Shown: positions 53,080 through 62,037 of the stretch, piece after piece
Numbering within the stretch: position 1 is the stretch's first letter
Layout: every line of letters begins with the position of its first letter
Source: Pseudomonas sp. MRSN 12121
GTDB lineage: Bacteria; Pseudomonadota; Gammaproteobacteria; Pseudomonadales; Pseudomonadaceae
Assembly: GCF_000931465.1 (NCBI RefSeq)
Contig: NZ_CP010892.1
Coordinates: 4,487,388-4,551,387, forward strand
DNA length: 64,000 nt
Direction of reading: 5' to 3'
Notes under the pieces: model-generated
What the model was told of the DNA's origin: nothing
The model's input: the letters and a program-made list of their open reading frames with translations, nothing else
Databases searched by the model: none
Translations under genes and position numbers: made by a program

Positions 53080-54363
53080 TTAGGCGTCCGGGGCTGCCTT
53101 GGCAGTCGGCTCACTGTTTTCGTAGATATACAGTGGCTTGGACTTGCCTTCTATAACGCTTTCGTCGATCACTACTTTACTCACCTCGGACTGCGAGGGG
53201 ATCTCATACATAGTGTCGAGCAACACGCCTTCGAGAATCGAACGCAACCCGCGAGCACCGGTCTTGCGCTCAAGTGCGCGCTTGGCGACGGACTTGAGGG
53301 CATCGGTACGGAACTCCAGATCGACGCCTTCCATTTCGAACAACTTGGCGTACTGTTTGGTCAACGCGTTTTTCGGCTCGGTGAGAATCTGGATCAACGC
53401 AGCCTCATCCAGCTCATCCAAAGTTGCCAGAACCGGCAAGCGGCCCACGAACTCCGGAATCAGACCGAACTTGACCAGATCGTCCGGTTCGACTTCCCGC
53501 AGGGACTCACCGACCTTCTTGCCCTCTTCCTTGCTACGTACTTCAGCATTGAAGCCGATGCCGCCGCGAGTCGAACGATTCTGAATAACCTTTTCCAGGC
53601 CCGAGAACGCGCCACCGCAAATGAACAGGATATTGCGCGTATCAACCTGCAGGAACTCTTGCTGCGGGTGCTTGCGACCACCTTGAGGCGGAACGGAAGC
53701 CACAGTACCTTCGATCAGCTTCAGCAGGGCCTGCTGTACACCTTCACCCGAAACATCGCGAGTAATCGAAGGGTTATCAGACTTGCGGGAAATCTTGTCG
53801 ATTTCATCGATATAGACGATGCCCATCTGGGCTTTCTCTACATCGTAATCGCACTTCTGCAGCAGTTTCTGAATGATGTTCTCGACGTCCTCACCCACAT
53901 AACCGGCTTCGGTGAGGGTGGTGGCGTCGGCAATAGTGAACGGTACATTCAACAGGCGCGCCAAGGTCTCTGCCAGCAGAGTCTTGCCCGAGCCTGTAGG
54001 GCCGATCAGCAAGATGTTGCTCTTGCCCAGTTCGACCTCGTCATTCTTTTTGTCACGCTGGTTGAGGCGCTTGTAGTGGTTATATACCGCTACAGCCAGA
54101 ACCTTTTTCGCACGTTCCTGACCAATCACGTACTGATCAAGGATGCCGCTGATTTCTTTAGGCGAAGGCAATTTATGCGCGCTGCTTTCGGCCTGTGCTT
54201 CCTGCACCTCCTCACGGATGATGTCATTGCACAGGTCGACGCACTCGTCGCAGATAAAGACCGAGGGGCCGGCAATCAATTTGCGTACTTCATGCTGGCT
54301 TTTGCCACAGAAGGAGCAATAAAGCAGTTTGCCGTTGTCCTCGCCGTTGCGGGTGTCAGTCAT
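53080..54363 (-). CDS. clpX: ATP-dependent Clp protease ATP-binding subunit ClpX
   Basis: The 427-residue protein has the N-terminal zinc-binding domain (CSFCGKSQHEVRKL and CDECVDLC), Walker A LIGPTGSGKTLLAETLA, Walker B VYIDEIDKI and the C-terminal small domain. It unfolds tagged substrates and feeds them to ClpP. Met at 54363 (MTDTRNGEDN) is the conserved start. It lies downstream of clpP (105 bp) on the same strand. Confidence 0.97.
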   Translation of the reverse strand: MTDTRNGEDNGKLLYCSFCGKSQHEVRKLIAGPSVFICDECVDLCNDIIREEVQEAQAESSAHKLPSPKEISGILDQYVIGQERAKKVLAVAVYNHYKRLNQRDKKNDEVELGKSNILLIGPTGSGKTLLAETLARLLNVPFTIADATTLTEAGYVGEDVENIIQKLLQKCDYDVEKAQMGIVYIDEIDKISRKSDNPSITRDVSGEGVQQALLKLIEGTVASVPPQGGRKHPQQEFLQVDTRNILFICGGAFSGLEKVIQNRSTRGGIGFNAEVRSKEEGKKVGESLREVEPDDLVKFGLIPEFVGRLPVLATLDELDEAALIQILTEPKNALTKQYAKLFEMEGVDLEFRTDALKSVAKRALERKTGARGLRSILEGVLLDTMYEIPSQSEVSKVVIDESVIEGKSKPLYIYENSEPTAKAAPDA

Positions 54364-54469
54364 TCGATCGATCCAAATCCGATAGGCTTGCAACACAAGA
54401 TGAAGGCAATTGCGGGCTTTTTCAAGTCCGCAGGTGGCCGGTTAAACCAACCACCTACATTTGAGTTGC

Positions 54470-55111
54470 TTAGGCAGGCATTTGACGCTTGTTGATCACA
54501 GAGTCAATCAGGCCGTATTCAGCCGCGCGCTCTGCGCTCATGAAGTTGTCGCGCTCGGTATCCCGCTCGATCGTCTCGAGGGTTTGACCGGTGTGATGGG
54601 CCAGCAACGAGTTCAGACGCGAACGGATGTGCAGGATTTCCTTGGCATGGATGTCGATATCCGACGCCTGCCCCTGAAAACCGCCCAACGGTTGGTGAAT
54701 CATCATCCGCGAGTTAGGCAGGCAATGACGCTTGCCTGCTGCGCCACCGGCAAGCAGGAATGCACCCATGCTGCAGGCCTGGCCGATGCAGATGGTAGAA
54801 ACGTCCGGCTTGATGAACTGCATGGTGTCGTAGATCGACATGCCTGCAGTCACCGAACCACCTGGCGAGTTGATATAAAGATGGATGTCCTTGTCCGGGT
54901 TTTCCGCTTCAAGGAAGAGCAATTGTGCCGCGACCAGGTTGGCCATGTAGTCTTCTACCGGGCCGATCAGGAAGATCACCCGCTCCTTGAGGAGACGCGA
55001 GTAGATGTCATAGGCGCGCTCGCCACGGGCGGACTGCTCGATAACCATCGGGACCAGACCGCCTGCGGCCTGGATGTCAGAGCTCTGCTGATAATAAGAA
55101 TTGCGGGACAT
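54470..55111 (-). CDS. clpP: ATP-dependent Clp protease proteolytic subunit ClpP
   Basis: The 213-residue serine protease has Ser114 (GQACSMGAFLLAGG) and His139 (MIHQPLGGFQG) of the catalytic triad, with the Asp near residue 188. LYINSPGGSVTAGMSIYDTMQ forms the substrate strand. Tetradecamers assemble with ClpX or ClpA. It sits between tig and clpX in the standard order. Confidence 0.97.
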   Translation of the reverse strand: MSRNSYYQQSSDIQAAGGLVPMVIEQSARGERAYDIYSRLLKERVIFLIGPVEDYMANLVAAQLLFLEAENPDKDIHLYINSPGGSVTAGMSIYDTMQFIKPDVSTICIGQACSMGAFLLAGGAAGKRHCLPNSRMMIHQPLGGFQGQASDIDIHAKEILHIRSRLNSLLAHHTGQTLETIERDTERDNFMSAERAAEYGLIDSVINKRQMPA

Positions 55112-55150
55112 GTCCTGCAGTCACTCCCAAATAGTCATGTCTTGAATACG

Positions 55151-55178
55151 CATAAGCCAGCTCGAAGGCTGGCTTATG
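55151..55178 (-). terminator. Hairpin between tig and clpP
   Basis: CATAAGCCAGC (55151-55161) pairs perfectly with GCTGGCTTATG (55168-55178). No T-tract follows on the minus strand, so it may be a partial terminator or RNA-stabilising hairpin after tig. Confidence 0.6.
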
Positions 55179-55204
55179 GTGTGTATTTTCGAACGAGTAA
55201 AAAA

Positions 55205-56515
55205 TCAGTCGGCTTGTGGTGCTTCTACCGGCTTGACCGCTTCTTCGTAAGAGACCGATTTGTCGGTCACGCTAGCTTTCTGCAGAACAGTATCCACAAC
55301 TTGTTCTTCCAGCACAACCGAACGGACTTCGTTCAGTTGCTGCTCGTTCTTGTAGTACCAGGACACGACCTGCTCTGGTTCCTGGTAAGCAGAAGCCATT
55401 TCCTGAATCAGCTCACGCACGCGCGCTTCGTCAGGCTTGAGGTCGAATTGCTTGACCACTTCAGCAACGATCAGGCCCAGCACTACACGACGCTTGGCTT
55501 GCTCTTCGAACAGCTCGGCCGGCAGTTGATCAGGCTTGATGTTGCCACCGAACTGCTGAACGGCCTGAACGCGCAGACGGTTCACTTCATTGTCCAGCAG
55601 AGCCTTGGGAACTTCGATCGGGTTGGCAGCCAGCAGACCGTCCATTACCTGGTTCTTGACCTTGGACTTGATGGCCTGACGCAGTTCACGCTCCATGTTC
55701 TTGCGAACTTCGGCACGGAAACCTTCCAGACCGGCTTCCTTGATGCCGAATTGAGCGAAGAACTCTTCGGTCAGTTCTGGCAGCTTAGGTTCGGAAACAG
55801 TGTTGACGGTCACGGTGAACTCGGCCGCTTTGTTAGCCAGGTCCAGGTTCTGGTAGTTCTCAGGGAAAGTCAGGTTCAGAACACGCTCTTCACCGGCTTT
55901 GGCGCCGACCAGACCGTCTTCGAAACCAGGGATCATGCGGCCCGAGCCCAGCACCAGCTGGGTGCCCTTGGCGGAACCGCCAGCGAATGCTTCGCCGTCG
56001 ATCTTGCCGACGAAATCGATGTTCAGCTGATCTTCGTTCTGGGCAGCACGATCGGCCACTTCGAAGCGAATGTTCTGCTTGCGCAGGATTTCCAGCATGT
56101 TGTCCAGATCGGCGTCCGCCACGTCAGCGCTCAGGCGCTCGACCGCGATGGACTCGAAGCCGGCAACGGTGAACTCAGGGAACACTTCGAACGTTGCAAC
56201 GTACTCCAGGTCCTTGCCCTTCTCCAGAACCTTGGGCTCAACCGAAGGAGCACCGGCTGGGTTCAGCTTCTGCTCGACAACAGCTTCGTAGAAGGAAGCC
56301 TGGATCACATCGCCCACAGCTTCTTGACGCGCATCGGCTTCATAACGCTGACGGATCACGCTCATTGGGACTTTGCCAGGACGGAAGCCTGGAATCTTGG
56401 CCTTTTGGGCAGTCTGCTGCAGACGCTTGTTGACCTGTGTCTCGATGCGCTCAGCCGGCACGGTGATGCTCATGCGGCGCTCAAGAGCAGAAGTATTTTC
56501 AACAGAAACTTGCAT
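55205..56515 (-). CDS. tig: Trigger factor
   Basis: The 436-residue ribosome-bound chaperone has the N-terminal ribosome-binding domain with the GFRPGKVPMSVIRQRYE signature, a central FKBP-type isomerase domain (AAQNEDQLNIDFVGKIDGEAFAGG-like region, residues ~155-230) and the helical C-terminal chaperone domain. Met at 56515 (MQVSVENTS) is the conserved start. It heads the tig-clpP-clpX-lon order. Confidence 0.96.
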   Translation of the reverse strand: MQVSVENTSALERRMSITVPAERIETQVNKRLQQTAQKAKIPGFRPGKVPMSVIRQRYEADARQEAVGDVIQASFYEAVVEQKLNPAGAPSVEPKVLEKGKDLEYVATFEVFPEFTVAGFESIAVERLSADVADADLDNMLEILRKQNIRFEVADRAAQNEDQLNIDFVGKIDGEAFAGGSAKGTQLVLGSGRMIPGFEDGLVGAKAGEERVLNLTFPENYQNLDLANKAAEFTVTVNTVSEPKLPELTEEFFAQFGIKEAGLEGFRAEVRKNMERELRQAIKSKVKNQVMDGLLAANPIEVPKALLDNEVNRLRVQAVQQFGGNIKPDQLPAELFEEQAKRRVVLGLIVAEVVKQFDLKPDEARVRELIQEMASAYQEPEQVVSWYYKNEQQLNEVRSVVLEEQVVDTVLQKASVTDKSVSYEEAVKPVEAPQAD

Positions 56516-56933
56516 GGATATTCCTCGTTGCACAGACGTTAGCCGGCCGTTTCCGACCCCAGAATCAAGGGCATGCATTCTAGTGGGTCAAACTCAAGAA
56601 GTCACCCTACTGAAAACGGGTAAAAAACGGTTGGCGATTTAAAAGCGAGGACCGATGACTGAGCCCCGCCCTGAGAGCAAATATGGCGAACCAAACCAGG
56701 GCCTCTGCATCAACGCCTCCTATATATAGAAGGAAGACCCAGCACACCCCGGACAACCGGGCCAATTCACAGCCCGACTGGTGAAACCTCGATATTTCGA
56801 CGACGAAAGGACGATTGCTTCGTCACCTCATCGACCAGGCCTGCCGAAAATAAAATCCAGCGCCCTGAAACGACAACGGCGCAGCCCTTTTCAGGTGCTG
56901 CGCCGTTATCCGCTATATAAATAGCCACTTAAT
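56516..56933. other. Non-coding gap between tRNA-Leu and tig
   Basis: No credible gene was found in these 418 bases. A strong hairpin (ACGGCGCAGC at 56876-56885 with GCTGCGCCGT at 56897-56906) near the tRNA end is the probable terminator of the tRNA transcript. The remaining ~350 bases should hold the tig promoter, which I could not place with confidence. Confidence 0.6.
56876..56906 (-). terminator. Terminator after the tRNA cluster
   Basis: ACGGCGCAGC and GCTGCGCCGT pair over an 11-base loop just beyond the 3' end of tRNA-Leu. Confidence 0.65.
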
Positions 56934-57018
56934 TGGTGCGGACGAAGAGACTCGAACTCTTACACCTTGCGGCGCTGGAACCTAAATCCAGTGTGTCTAC
57001 CAATTCCACCACGTCCGC
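56934..57018 (-). tRNA. tRNA-Leu(TAG)
   Basis: The 85-nt minus-strand RNA has acceptor GCGGACG/CGTCCGC, anticodon stem-loop CTGGA TTTAGGT TCCAG with anticodon TAG, a long variable arm, T loop TTCGAGT and an encoded CCA. Class II structure fits leucine. It is last of three tRNAs on this strand. Confidence 0.96.
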
Positions 57019-57037
57019 GTATCAAGCTTTTAAAGCA

Positions 57038-57067
57038 AAGGCGCCAGACTGTTAATCTGGCGCCTTT
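57038..57067 (-). terminator. Hairpin between tRNA-His and tRNA-Leu
   Basis: GGCGCCAGA and TCTGGCGCC pair around a seven-base loop, with TTTGCTTT following on the minus strand. It may be an RNA-processing or attenuation hairpin in the tRNA operon. Confidence 0.55.
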
Positions 57068-57074
57068 TCGAATA

Positions 57075-57150
57075 TGGGGTGGACGATGGGGATCGAACCC
57101 ACGACAACAGGAGTCACAATCCTGTGCTCTACCAACTGAGCTACGCCCAC
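57075..57150 (-). tRNA. tRNA-His(GTG)
   Basis: The 76-nt RNA has acceptor GTGGGCG/CGTCCAC, anticodon loop TTGTGAC (GTG) on CAGGA/TCCTG, T loop TTCGATC and encoded CCA. C73 and a G encoded just before G1 (position 57151) provide the extra G-1 of tRNA-His. Confidence 0.96.
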
Positions 57151-57182
57151 CATATTGCGTTACTTGTGCCAAAGCTGCCTAA

Positions 57183-57259
57183 TGGCGCACCCGGCAGGAC
57201 TCGAACCTGCGACCATCCGCTTAGAAGGCGGATGCTCTATCCAGCTGAGCTACGGGCGC
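57183..57259 (-). tRNA. tRNA-Arg(TCT)
   Basis: The 77-nt RNA has acceptor GCGCCCG/CGGGTGC, anticodon loop CTTCTAA (TCT) on TCCGC/GCGGA, T loop TTCGAGT and encoded CCA. First in the three-tRNA series. Confidence 0.96.
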
Positions 57260-57539
57260 CTTATTAATCTGTATTCTTTAATGATTACAAACTAAGTGCT
57301 TTCAGTCGTTACGAGCTAAACATCAACTCTGCCCGACCTTCTTAACCAGTGCTAGGCTGTGCCCGACAAGTGCGACGAATGTTATAGACGGGCCGTTGGG
57401 TCGTCAACTCTTTTTTCAAAAAAATTCATTTAATTAAAGGAGTTAGGGGAATTTGCAGACCAAGCGCCTTTGCCCTCACGTCCTGGCATGCGAGAATGCG
57501 TGCTCTTTTTCTCTCCCTCTCGATGGTTAATCACGCGTC

Positions 57540-58394
57540 ATGACTGCACAACTAATCGACGGCAAAGCGATCGCCGCTAGCCTGCGCCAGCAGATCGCCA
57601 AACGTGTCGCCGAGCGTCGCCAGCAAGGCCTGCGTACTCCGGGCCTCGCGGTGATTCTGGTCGGCAGCGACCCGGCCTCTCAGGTTTATGTCTCGCACAA
57701 GCGTAAAGACTGCGAAGAGGTCGGCTTTCTTTCACAAGCCTATGACTTGCCTACAGACACCACTCAAGAAGCACTGGCCGGCCTGATCGACCGCCTCAAC
57801 GATGATCCGAACATCGATGGCGTCCTCCTGCAGTTGCCGCTGCCCGAACATCTCGATGCCTCCAAGCTGCTGGAGCGCATTCGTCCGGATAAAGACGTGG
57901 ATGGTTTCCATCCTTATAACGTCGGCCGCCTGGCCCAGCGTATCCCGCTGCTGCGCCCCTGCACCCCCAAAGGCATCATGACGCTGCTGGAAAGCACGGG
58001 TGCCGATCTGTACGGCATGGACGCAGTGGTGGTCGGCGCCTCCAATATCGTCGGTCGCCCGATGGCGATGGAGCTGCTGCTGGCCGGCTGCACCGTTACC
58101 GTTACTCATCGCTTCACCAAGGACCTGGCCGGCCACGTCGGACGCGCCGATCTGGTGGTCGTGGCCGCCGGCAAGCCGGGCCTGGTCAAGGGTGAATGGA
58201 TCAAGGAAGGCGCCATCGTCATCGACGTGGGCATCAACCGCCAGGAGGACGGCAAGCTGGTAGGCGATGTGGTCTACGAGACCGCACTGCCCCGCGCCGG
58301 CTGGATCACTCCGGTACCGGGCGGCGTAGGCCCGATGACTCGTGCCTGCCTGCTGGAAAATACCTTGTATGCGGCAGAGTCGTTGCACGACTGA
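57540..58394 (+). CDS. folD: Bifunctional methylenetetrahydrofolate dehydrogenase/cyclohydrolase
   Basis: Interconverts 5,10-methylene-, methenyl- and 10-formyl-tetrahydrofolate with NADP. The 284-residue protein has the conserved YVSHKRKDCEEVG with the catalytic Lys, LLQLPLPEHLDASKLLERIRPDKDVDGFHPYNVGRL, and the NADP-binding VVVGASNIVGRPMAMELL; it ends TPVPGGVGPMTRACLLENT. It is divergent from the tRNA cluster, with a strong terminator after it. Confidence 0.97.
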   Translation: MTAQLIDGKAIAASLRQQIAKRVAERRQQGLRTPGLAVILVGSDPASQVYVSHKRKDCEEVGFLSQAYDLPTDTTQEALAGLIDRLNDDPNIDGVLLQLPLPEHLDASKLLERIRPDKDVDGFHPYNVGRLAQRIPLLRPCTPKGIMTLLESTGADLYGMDAVVVGASNIVGRPMAMELLLAGCTVTVTHRFTKDLAGHVGRADLVVVAAGKPGLVKGEWIKEGAIVIDVGINRQEDGKLVGDVVYETALPRAGWITPVPGGVGPMTRACLLENTLYAAESLHD

Positions 58395-58415
58395 ACCGCG
58401 CCGTCATCTCGAACA

Positions 58416-58444
58416 GAAGAACCCCGCCGCTGGCGGGGTTCTTC
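58416..58444. terminator. Terminator after folD
   Basis: GAAGAACCCCGCC (58416-58428) pairs perfectly with GGCGGGGTTCTTC (58432-58444) over a three-base loop. Confidence 0.85.
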
Positions 58445-58693
58445 GTTTCTGCCTCACCAAAAACCTCAAGCCATGCGCCTGCCTGCAGCAACGAGCAAGC
58501 CGGGGACCAGCAATGCAAGCCCTTCGCAAAGGGCGCCGCTCGCTGCAAAACCGATACAGCATGAAATTTAATTTACCTGAGGCTCTTTCCCCGCAGGCGT
58601 GTAGCTCTTTCCTGGGACATACTCATAAAATGTAACGTTTTTTTGAAAGCAGCCCGTTGCAGAACGGCATATCCACTCCATGAGTCCGCCCGC

Positions 58694-59632
58694 GTGAAAA
58701 TCCGTCTTTCTATCCTGAGCCTTTTTTTTGCATTTACAGGCACCGTCATCACGCAGAGCGCCATTGCTCGCGAAACCACCGAAGCACCACGCGATACTTC
58801 CCAACTGCATATTGCCTCCGGCAGCGCGATGTTGCTGGACGTGCAAACCAACAAGGTCATCTACTCCAGCAATCCCGATGTCGTAGTGCCTATCGCCTCA
58901 GTGACCAAACTGATGACCGGCCTGGTGGTCCTCGATGCCAAACAACCGCTGGATGAATACATTTCCGTCGACATCAGCAATACCCCGGAAATGAAAGGGG
59001 TGTTTTCCCGGGTCAAGCTCAAGAGTGAATTGCCGCGCAAGGAAATGCTGCTGATTGCGCTGATGTCATCGGAAAACCGCGCCGCCGCCAGCCTCGCCCA
59101 CCACTATCCGGGTGGATACGCGGCCTTTATCGCGGCCATGAACGCCAAGGCCAAGGCCCTGGGCATGACCAGCACGCATTATGTCGAACCGACAGGCCTG
59201 TCGATCCACAACGTGTCCACCGCCCGGGACCTGAGCAAACTGCTGCTGGAAGCGCGTAAATACCCGCTGCTCAGCGAGCTGAGCACCACCAAGGAAAAAA
59301 CCGTGGCGTTCCGCAAGCCCAACTACACCCTGGGCTTTCGCAACACCGACCATCTGGTCAACAAGGCCAACTGGGATATCAAGCTGACCAAGACCGGCTT
59401 TACCAATGAAGCGGGCCACTGCCTGGTACTGGTGACCAGCATGAGCAATCGCCCGGTGGCCCTGGTGATTCTCGATGCCTTTGGCAAGTACACCCACTTT
59501 GCCGATGCCAGCCGCATCCGCCAGTGGCTGGAAACCGGGAAAAGCAGTTCGGTGCCGGATGTGGCCTTGCGCTACAAGGCAGACAAGAACCTGAAAAGCC
59601 GCCAGGGCGGCGTGGCCCAGACAGCCAAATAA
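58694..59632 (+). CDS. pbpG: D-alanyl-D-alanine endopeptidase (penicillin-binding protein 7)
   Basis: The 312-residue periplasmic protein has a signal peptide (RLSILSLFFAFTGTVITQSAIA) and the three penicilloyl-transferase motifs: SVTK (Ser69, Lys72), SSEN near residue 125 and KTGF near 234. PBP7-type enzymes cut cross-links in peptidoglycan. GTG 58694 is used since the signal follows directly. The Met at 58643 would put 17 residues before the signal. The ribosome-binding site is weak in either case. Confidence 0.88.
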   Translation: MKIRLSILSLFFAFTGTVITQSAIARETTEAPRDTSQLHIASGSAMLLDVQTNKVIYSSNPDVVVPIASVTKLMTGLVVLDAKQPLDEYISVDISNTPEMKGVFSRVKLKSELPRKEMLLIALMSSENRAAASLAHHYPGGYAAFIAAMNAKAKALGMTSTHYVEPTGLSIHNVSTARDLSKLLLEARKYPLLSELSTTKEKTVAFRKPNYTLGFRNTDHLVNKANWDIKLTKTGFTNEAGHCLVLVTSMSNRPVALVILDAFGKYTHFADASRIRQWLETGKSSSVPDVALRYKADKNLKSRQGGVAQTAK

Positions 59633-59682
59633 AACAGCGGGAAGAAAAAGGGCCGCGCCTCCATCGGTCGCGGCCCCTTCGC

Positions 59683-59710
59683 ACAGACGGCGCCTTCGGG
59701 CGCCGTCTGT
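59683..59710. terminator. Perfect hairpin between convergent pbpG and lipoprotein genes
   Basis: ACAGACGGCGCC (59683-59694), loop TTCG, GGCGCCGTCTGT (59699-59710). A second hairpin (GGGCCGCG/CGCGGCCC) lies at about 59650-59675. Confidence 0.75.
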
Positions 59711-59722
59711 ATTTGTGTCGTG

Positions 59723-60400
59723 TCAGTTGGCGCTCAGCGCCTTGGTGGCCCGCGCCGCCGCATTTTCCTGCCCGGCCTGGGCCAGCTCATTGGCCGCCTT
59801 CAACCAGCGATCGCGATCGACCTCGGCGGGAACCTGGGTCGGCCCCTGGATCAGCACCGCCCAATGCCCGGCGCTGTTCCAGGCCGATTCGAACGCGGAG
59901 AATTCCATCGTCAGACGACGGTTCGTGCCGGCTCGCAGCAATACCGTCTGCTTATGCCGGTTGTAGCCGGCCAGCACGGCGTAGCGGGGTTCTGCCCAGA
60001 ACGCCGAGCCTTCGGTGTAGCGCACCATCACCGGATAGCCCGCGGCGACCTGGCTCAACAACGCCGCCAAATTGGCGTCCAGCGGATAGACCACCATCCC
60101 GTACTCGCGGGCCAGCTTCAGCATGTTCTGCTGTAGCTGGGCCTCGGCGCCCGGCAGATGCAATGGTTTATCCAGCAATCCCGGGGTGATGGTGACGCCT
60201 TGCTGGGACAGCATGCTGGCCAGCGCGCCCGGGCCACTCTGATAAGCCTCACCAGCGAAGAACGGCACGCCATTGAGCTCCACCCGCTCCGGCAGACGCT
60301 GGATTTGCGGCTGTACGCTGCTAGCGCAACCGGCCAGCGCCAGGGCACAGGCCCCCGCCCACAACACTGTTCGAAATCGTAGAAACATCCGTTGCATCAT
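59723..60400 (-). CDS. PA2778-family (C39-like) lipoprotein with inactivated active site
   Basis: The 225-residue protein begins with a lipoprotein signal (lipobox LALAGCASS) and follows the PA2778-family plan: a papain-like domain and a C-terminal WLKAANELAQAGQENAAARA helix. In active members the first motif is QCGPAAL and the second HYAVV-GYD. Here they read YQSGPGAL (Ser55 for Cys) and PRYAVLAGYN (Arg139 for His). The protein probably binds rather than cleaves peptides. Met 60400 or 60397/60388 starts; 60556 would bury the signal. Confidence 0.78.
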   Translation of the reverse strand: MMQRMFLRFRTVLWAGACALALAGCASSVQPQIQRLPERVELNGVPFFAGEAYQSGPGALASMLSQQGVTITPGLLDKPLHLPGAEAQLQQNMLKLAREYGMVVYPLDANLAALLSQVAAGYPVMVRYTEGSAFWAEPRYAVLAGYNRHKQTVLLRAGTNRRLTMEFSAFESAWNSAGHWAVLIQGPTQVPAEVDRDRWLKAANELAQAGQENAAARATKALSAN

Positions 60401-60618
60401 GACTCTCTTGTTCAGTCGCCAAGCCAGGGTCCCGGCCAAAGCACCGATCATAGGGCCCCGCGCTGCGGGGGTATAGCGCCCAGCCACAGTAATTTGCCCC
60501 CTATAGAGCAAACCGGTCGATGACACGCGACTATTGGTCAATGGCCTGAAACACATCCCCGGCTAGACTGTCCCTTGCAATGTGTGTGCGCCCGGCACCG
60601 GGCAACAAGGAGGCATCC

Positions 60619-60786
60619 ATGAGCCTGACGACGACAATCCTGATGCTGATCTGCGGCTGGCTGGCCGTGGCTGCGGCCATGCTCTGGGGAGTCCTGCGGA
60701 TCACCCGCCGGCACCATCATCCGCGCCTGCCGACGCCTTCGGCGAAATCCGCGAAGCCACCCCGCCATCACGCCACCGCGCATTGA
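60619..60786 (+). CDS. 55-residue single-pass membrane protein
   Basis: The ORF has one hydrophobic segment (ILMLICGWLAVAAAMLWGVL, residues ~6-25) followed by a strongly basic, His-rich tail (RRHHHPRL, ending RHHATAH). AAGGAGG five bases before the ATG is a near-perfect ribosome-binding site. It sits alone, upstream of a bidirectional terminator. Its function is unknown; the His cluster could bind a metal or it could be a cytochrome-oxidase-like small subunit. Confidence 0.7.
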   Translation: MSLTTTILMLICGWLAVAAAMLWGVLRITRRHHHPRLPTPSAKSAKPPRHHATAH

Positions 60787-60809
60787 CTGGCGCTTTTCCC
60801 CCAATGAAA

Positions 60810-60845
60810 AACGGCGGCCTGTGTCCTTGAACACAGGCCGCCGTT
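60810..60845. terminator. Bidirectional terminator
   Basis: AACGGCGGCCTGTGT (60810-60824) pairs perfectly with ACACAGGCCGCCGTT (60831-60845), flanked by A-tract and T-tract; shared by the small membrane protein and terC. Confidence 0.88.
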
Positions 60846-60864
60846 ATTTTTATTGCCGCGCGGA

Positions 60865-61626
60865 TCAGGCTTCGGCTTGTTCCTCAGCCGCCAGGCGCTT
60901 CTGCCGGGCACGACGGGCCAGCATGTTCAGCCCTTCGATGGCAGCCGAGAAGGCCATGGCCGCATACACATAACCTTTAGGCACATGAGCACCGAAGCCT
61001 TCGGCGATCAGGGTCATGCCGATCATGATCAGGAAGCCCAGGGCCAGCATGACCACCGTCGGGTTGTCATTGATGAACTTGGCCAGCGGCTCGGCAGCCA
61101 GCAACATCACCAGCACCGAAACCACTACCGCGATGATCATGATCGGCAAGTGTTCGGTCATGCCGACCGCGGTGATGATGCTGTCGATGGAGAACACCAG
61201 GTCGAGCATCAGGATCTGGCCGATCGCCGCGGCAAAGCCCAGGGACACGCCCGCCGTCTCGCTCTTGGTCTGCTCCGGCGCCGGGTCCATGCTGTGGTGG
61301 ATTTCCGTCGTGGCTTTCCACAGCAGGAACAGGCCACCGGCAATCAGGATCATGTCCTTCCAGGAGAAGGTCTGGCCGAAGACATCGATCACCGGCTCGG
61401 TCAGCTGCACGATGAACGCGATGGTGCTGAGCAATGCCAGGCGCAGGATCAGGGCCATGCCGATGCCGATCCGGCGGGCCTTGGCCCGATGCTGCTCCGG
61501 CAGTTTGTTGGTCAGGATCGAAATGAAGATCAGGTTATCGATGCCCAGCACGATTTCCATGACCACCAGGGTAGCCAGGGCGACCCACGCGGTGGGGCTG
61601 GCGGCGAGTTGTAAAAGGTATTCCAT
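60865..61626 (-). CDS. TerC-family integral membrane protein
   Basis: The 253-residue protein has seven to eight membrane segments with the family's acidic pattern (ALATLVVMEIVLGIDNLIFISIL and DLVFSIDSIITAVGMTEHLPIMI). TerC proteins are associated with metal export, notably Mn2+, during protein secretion. The segment KDMILIAGGLFLLWKATTEIH completes the domain. It lies 28 bp after a lipoprotein gene on the same strand, probably one operon. Confidence 0.9.
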   Translation of the reverse strand: MEYLLQLAASPTAWVALATLVVMEIVLGIDNLIFISILTNKLPEQHRAKARRIGIGMALILRLALLSTIAFIVQLTEPVIDVFGQTFSWKDMILIAGGLFLLWKATTEIHHSMDPAPEQTKSETAGVSLGFAAAIGQILMLDLVFSIDSIITAVGMTEHLPIMIIAVVVSVLVMLLAAEPLAKFINDNPTVVMLALGFLIMIGMTLIAEGFGAHVPKGYVYAAMAFSAAIEGLNMLARRARQKRLAAEEQAEA

Positions 61627-61654
61627 GGCTCAGTCCTGAGTCGGGGGATGGGAA

Positions 61655-61903
61655 TCAGATTTCCTGGGACGACGAGACGGGTTCTTTTTGCTCGTCGGCC
61701 GGTTTTTCCTGCCTGCCGGTCAAACCCTGGGTAGCGTCACTGAGGGCCTGTTCGGCGGCCTTGTGCGTGTCGTCGATCGCCTGCTTGGCGTTTTCCGCGG
61801 CCTTGCCCAGCAGCTGCTGAGCGCTTTTCTCCGCCTGGTCGCAACCGGCGACGGCGATCAGTGACAACGCCAGCAACGACGCGGCGATGGATTTGTAGGT
61901 CAT
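61655..61903 (-). CDS. Small lipoprotein
   Basis: The 82-residue protein has a lipoprotein signal (SIAASLLALSLIAVAGCDQ) and a short helical, Ala/Lys/Glu-rich body (KSAQQLLGKAAENAKQAIDDTHKAAEQALSDATQ-type repeats) that likely forms a coiled coil, resembling small outer-membrane lipoproteins. Met 61903 follows GAGGAAAA. It is upstream of terC. Function unknown. Confidence 0.78.
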   Translation of the reverse strand: MTYKSIAASLLALSLIAVAGCDQAEKSAQQLLGKAAENAKQAIDDTHKAAEQALSDATQGLTGRQEKPADEQKEPVSSSQEI

Positions 61904-62037
61904 TGCGTTTTCCTCGTTAGAACCGCACGGGCCAGGACACCGGCCCGGCAATAGCGAGGCATTCTATGGAGTGAAACACTTCAGGAAAATTCGTATTTTT
62001 AACAGCTATACTTCGGTTTTTACGAATTGAACCCGCC

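Noticed and set aside
50752..54495. Long plus-strand frames opposite lon and clpX
   Set aside because: No motif or ribosome-binding site; Lon and ClpX are intact on the other strand.
56960..57267. Short ORFs across the tRNA cluster
   Set aside because: They cover three clear tRNAs and are frame artefacts.
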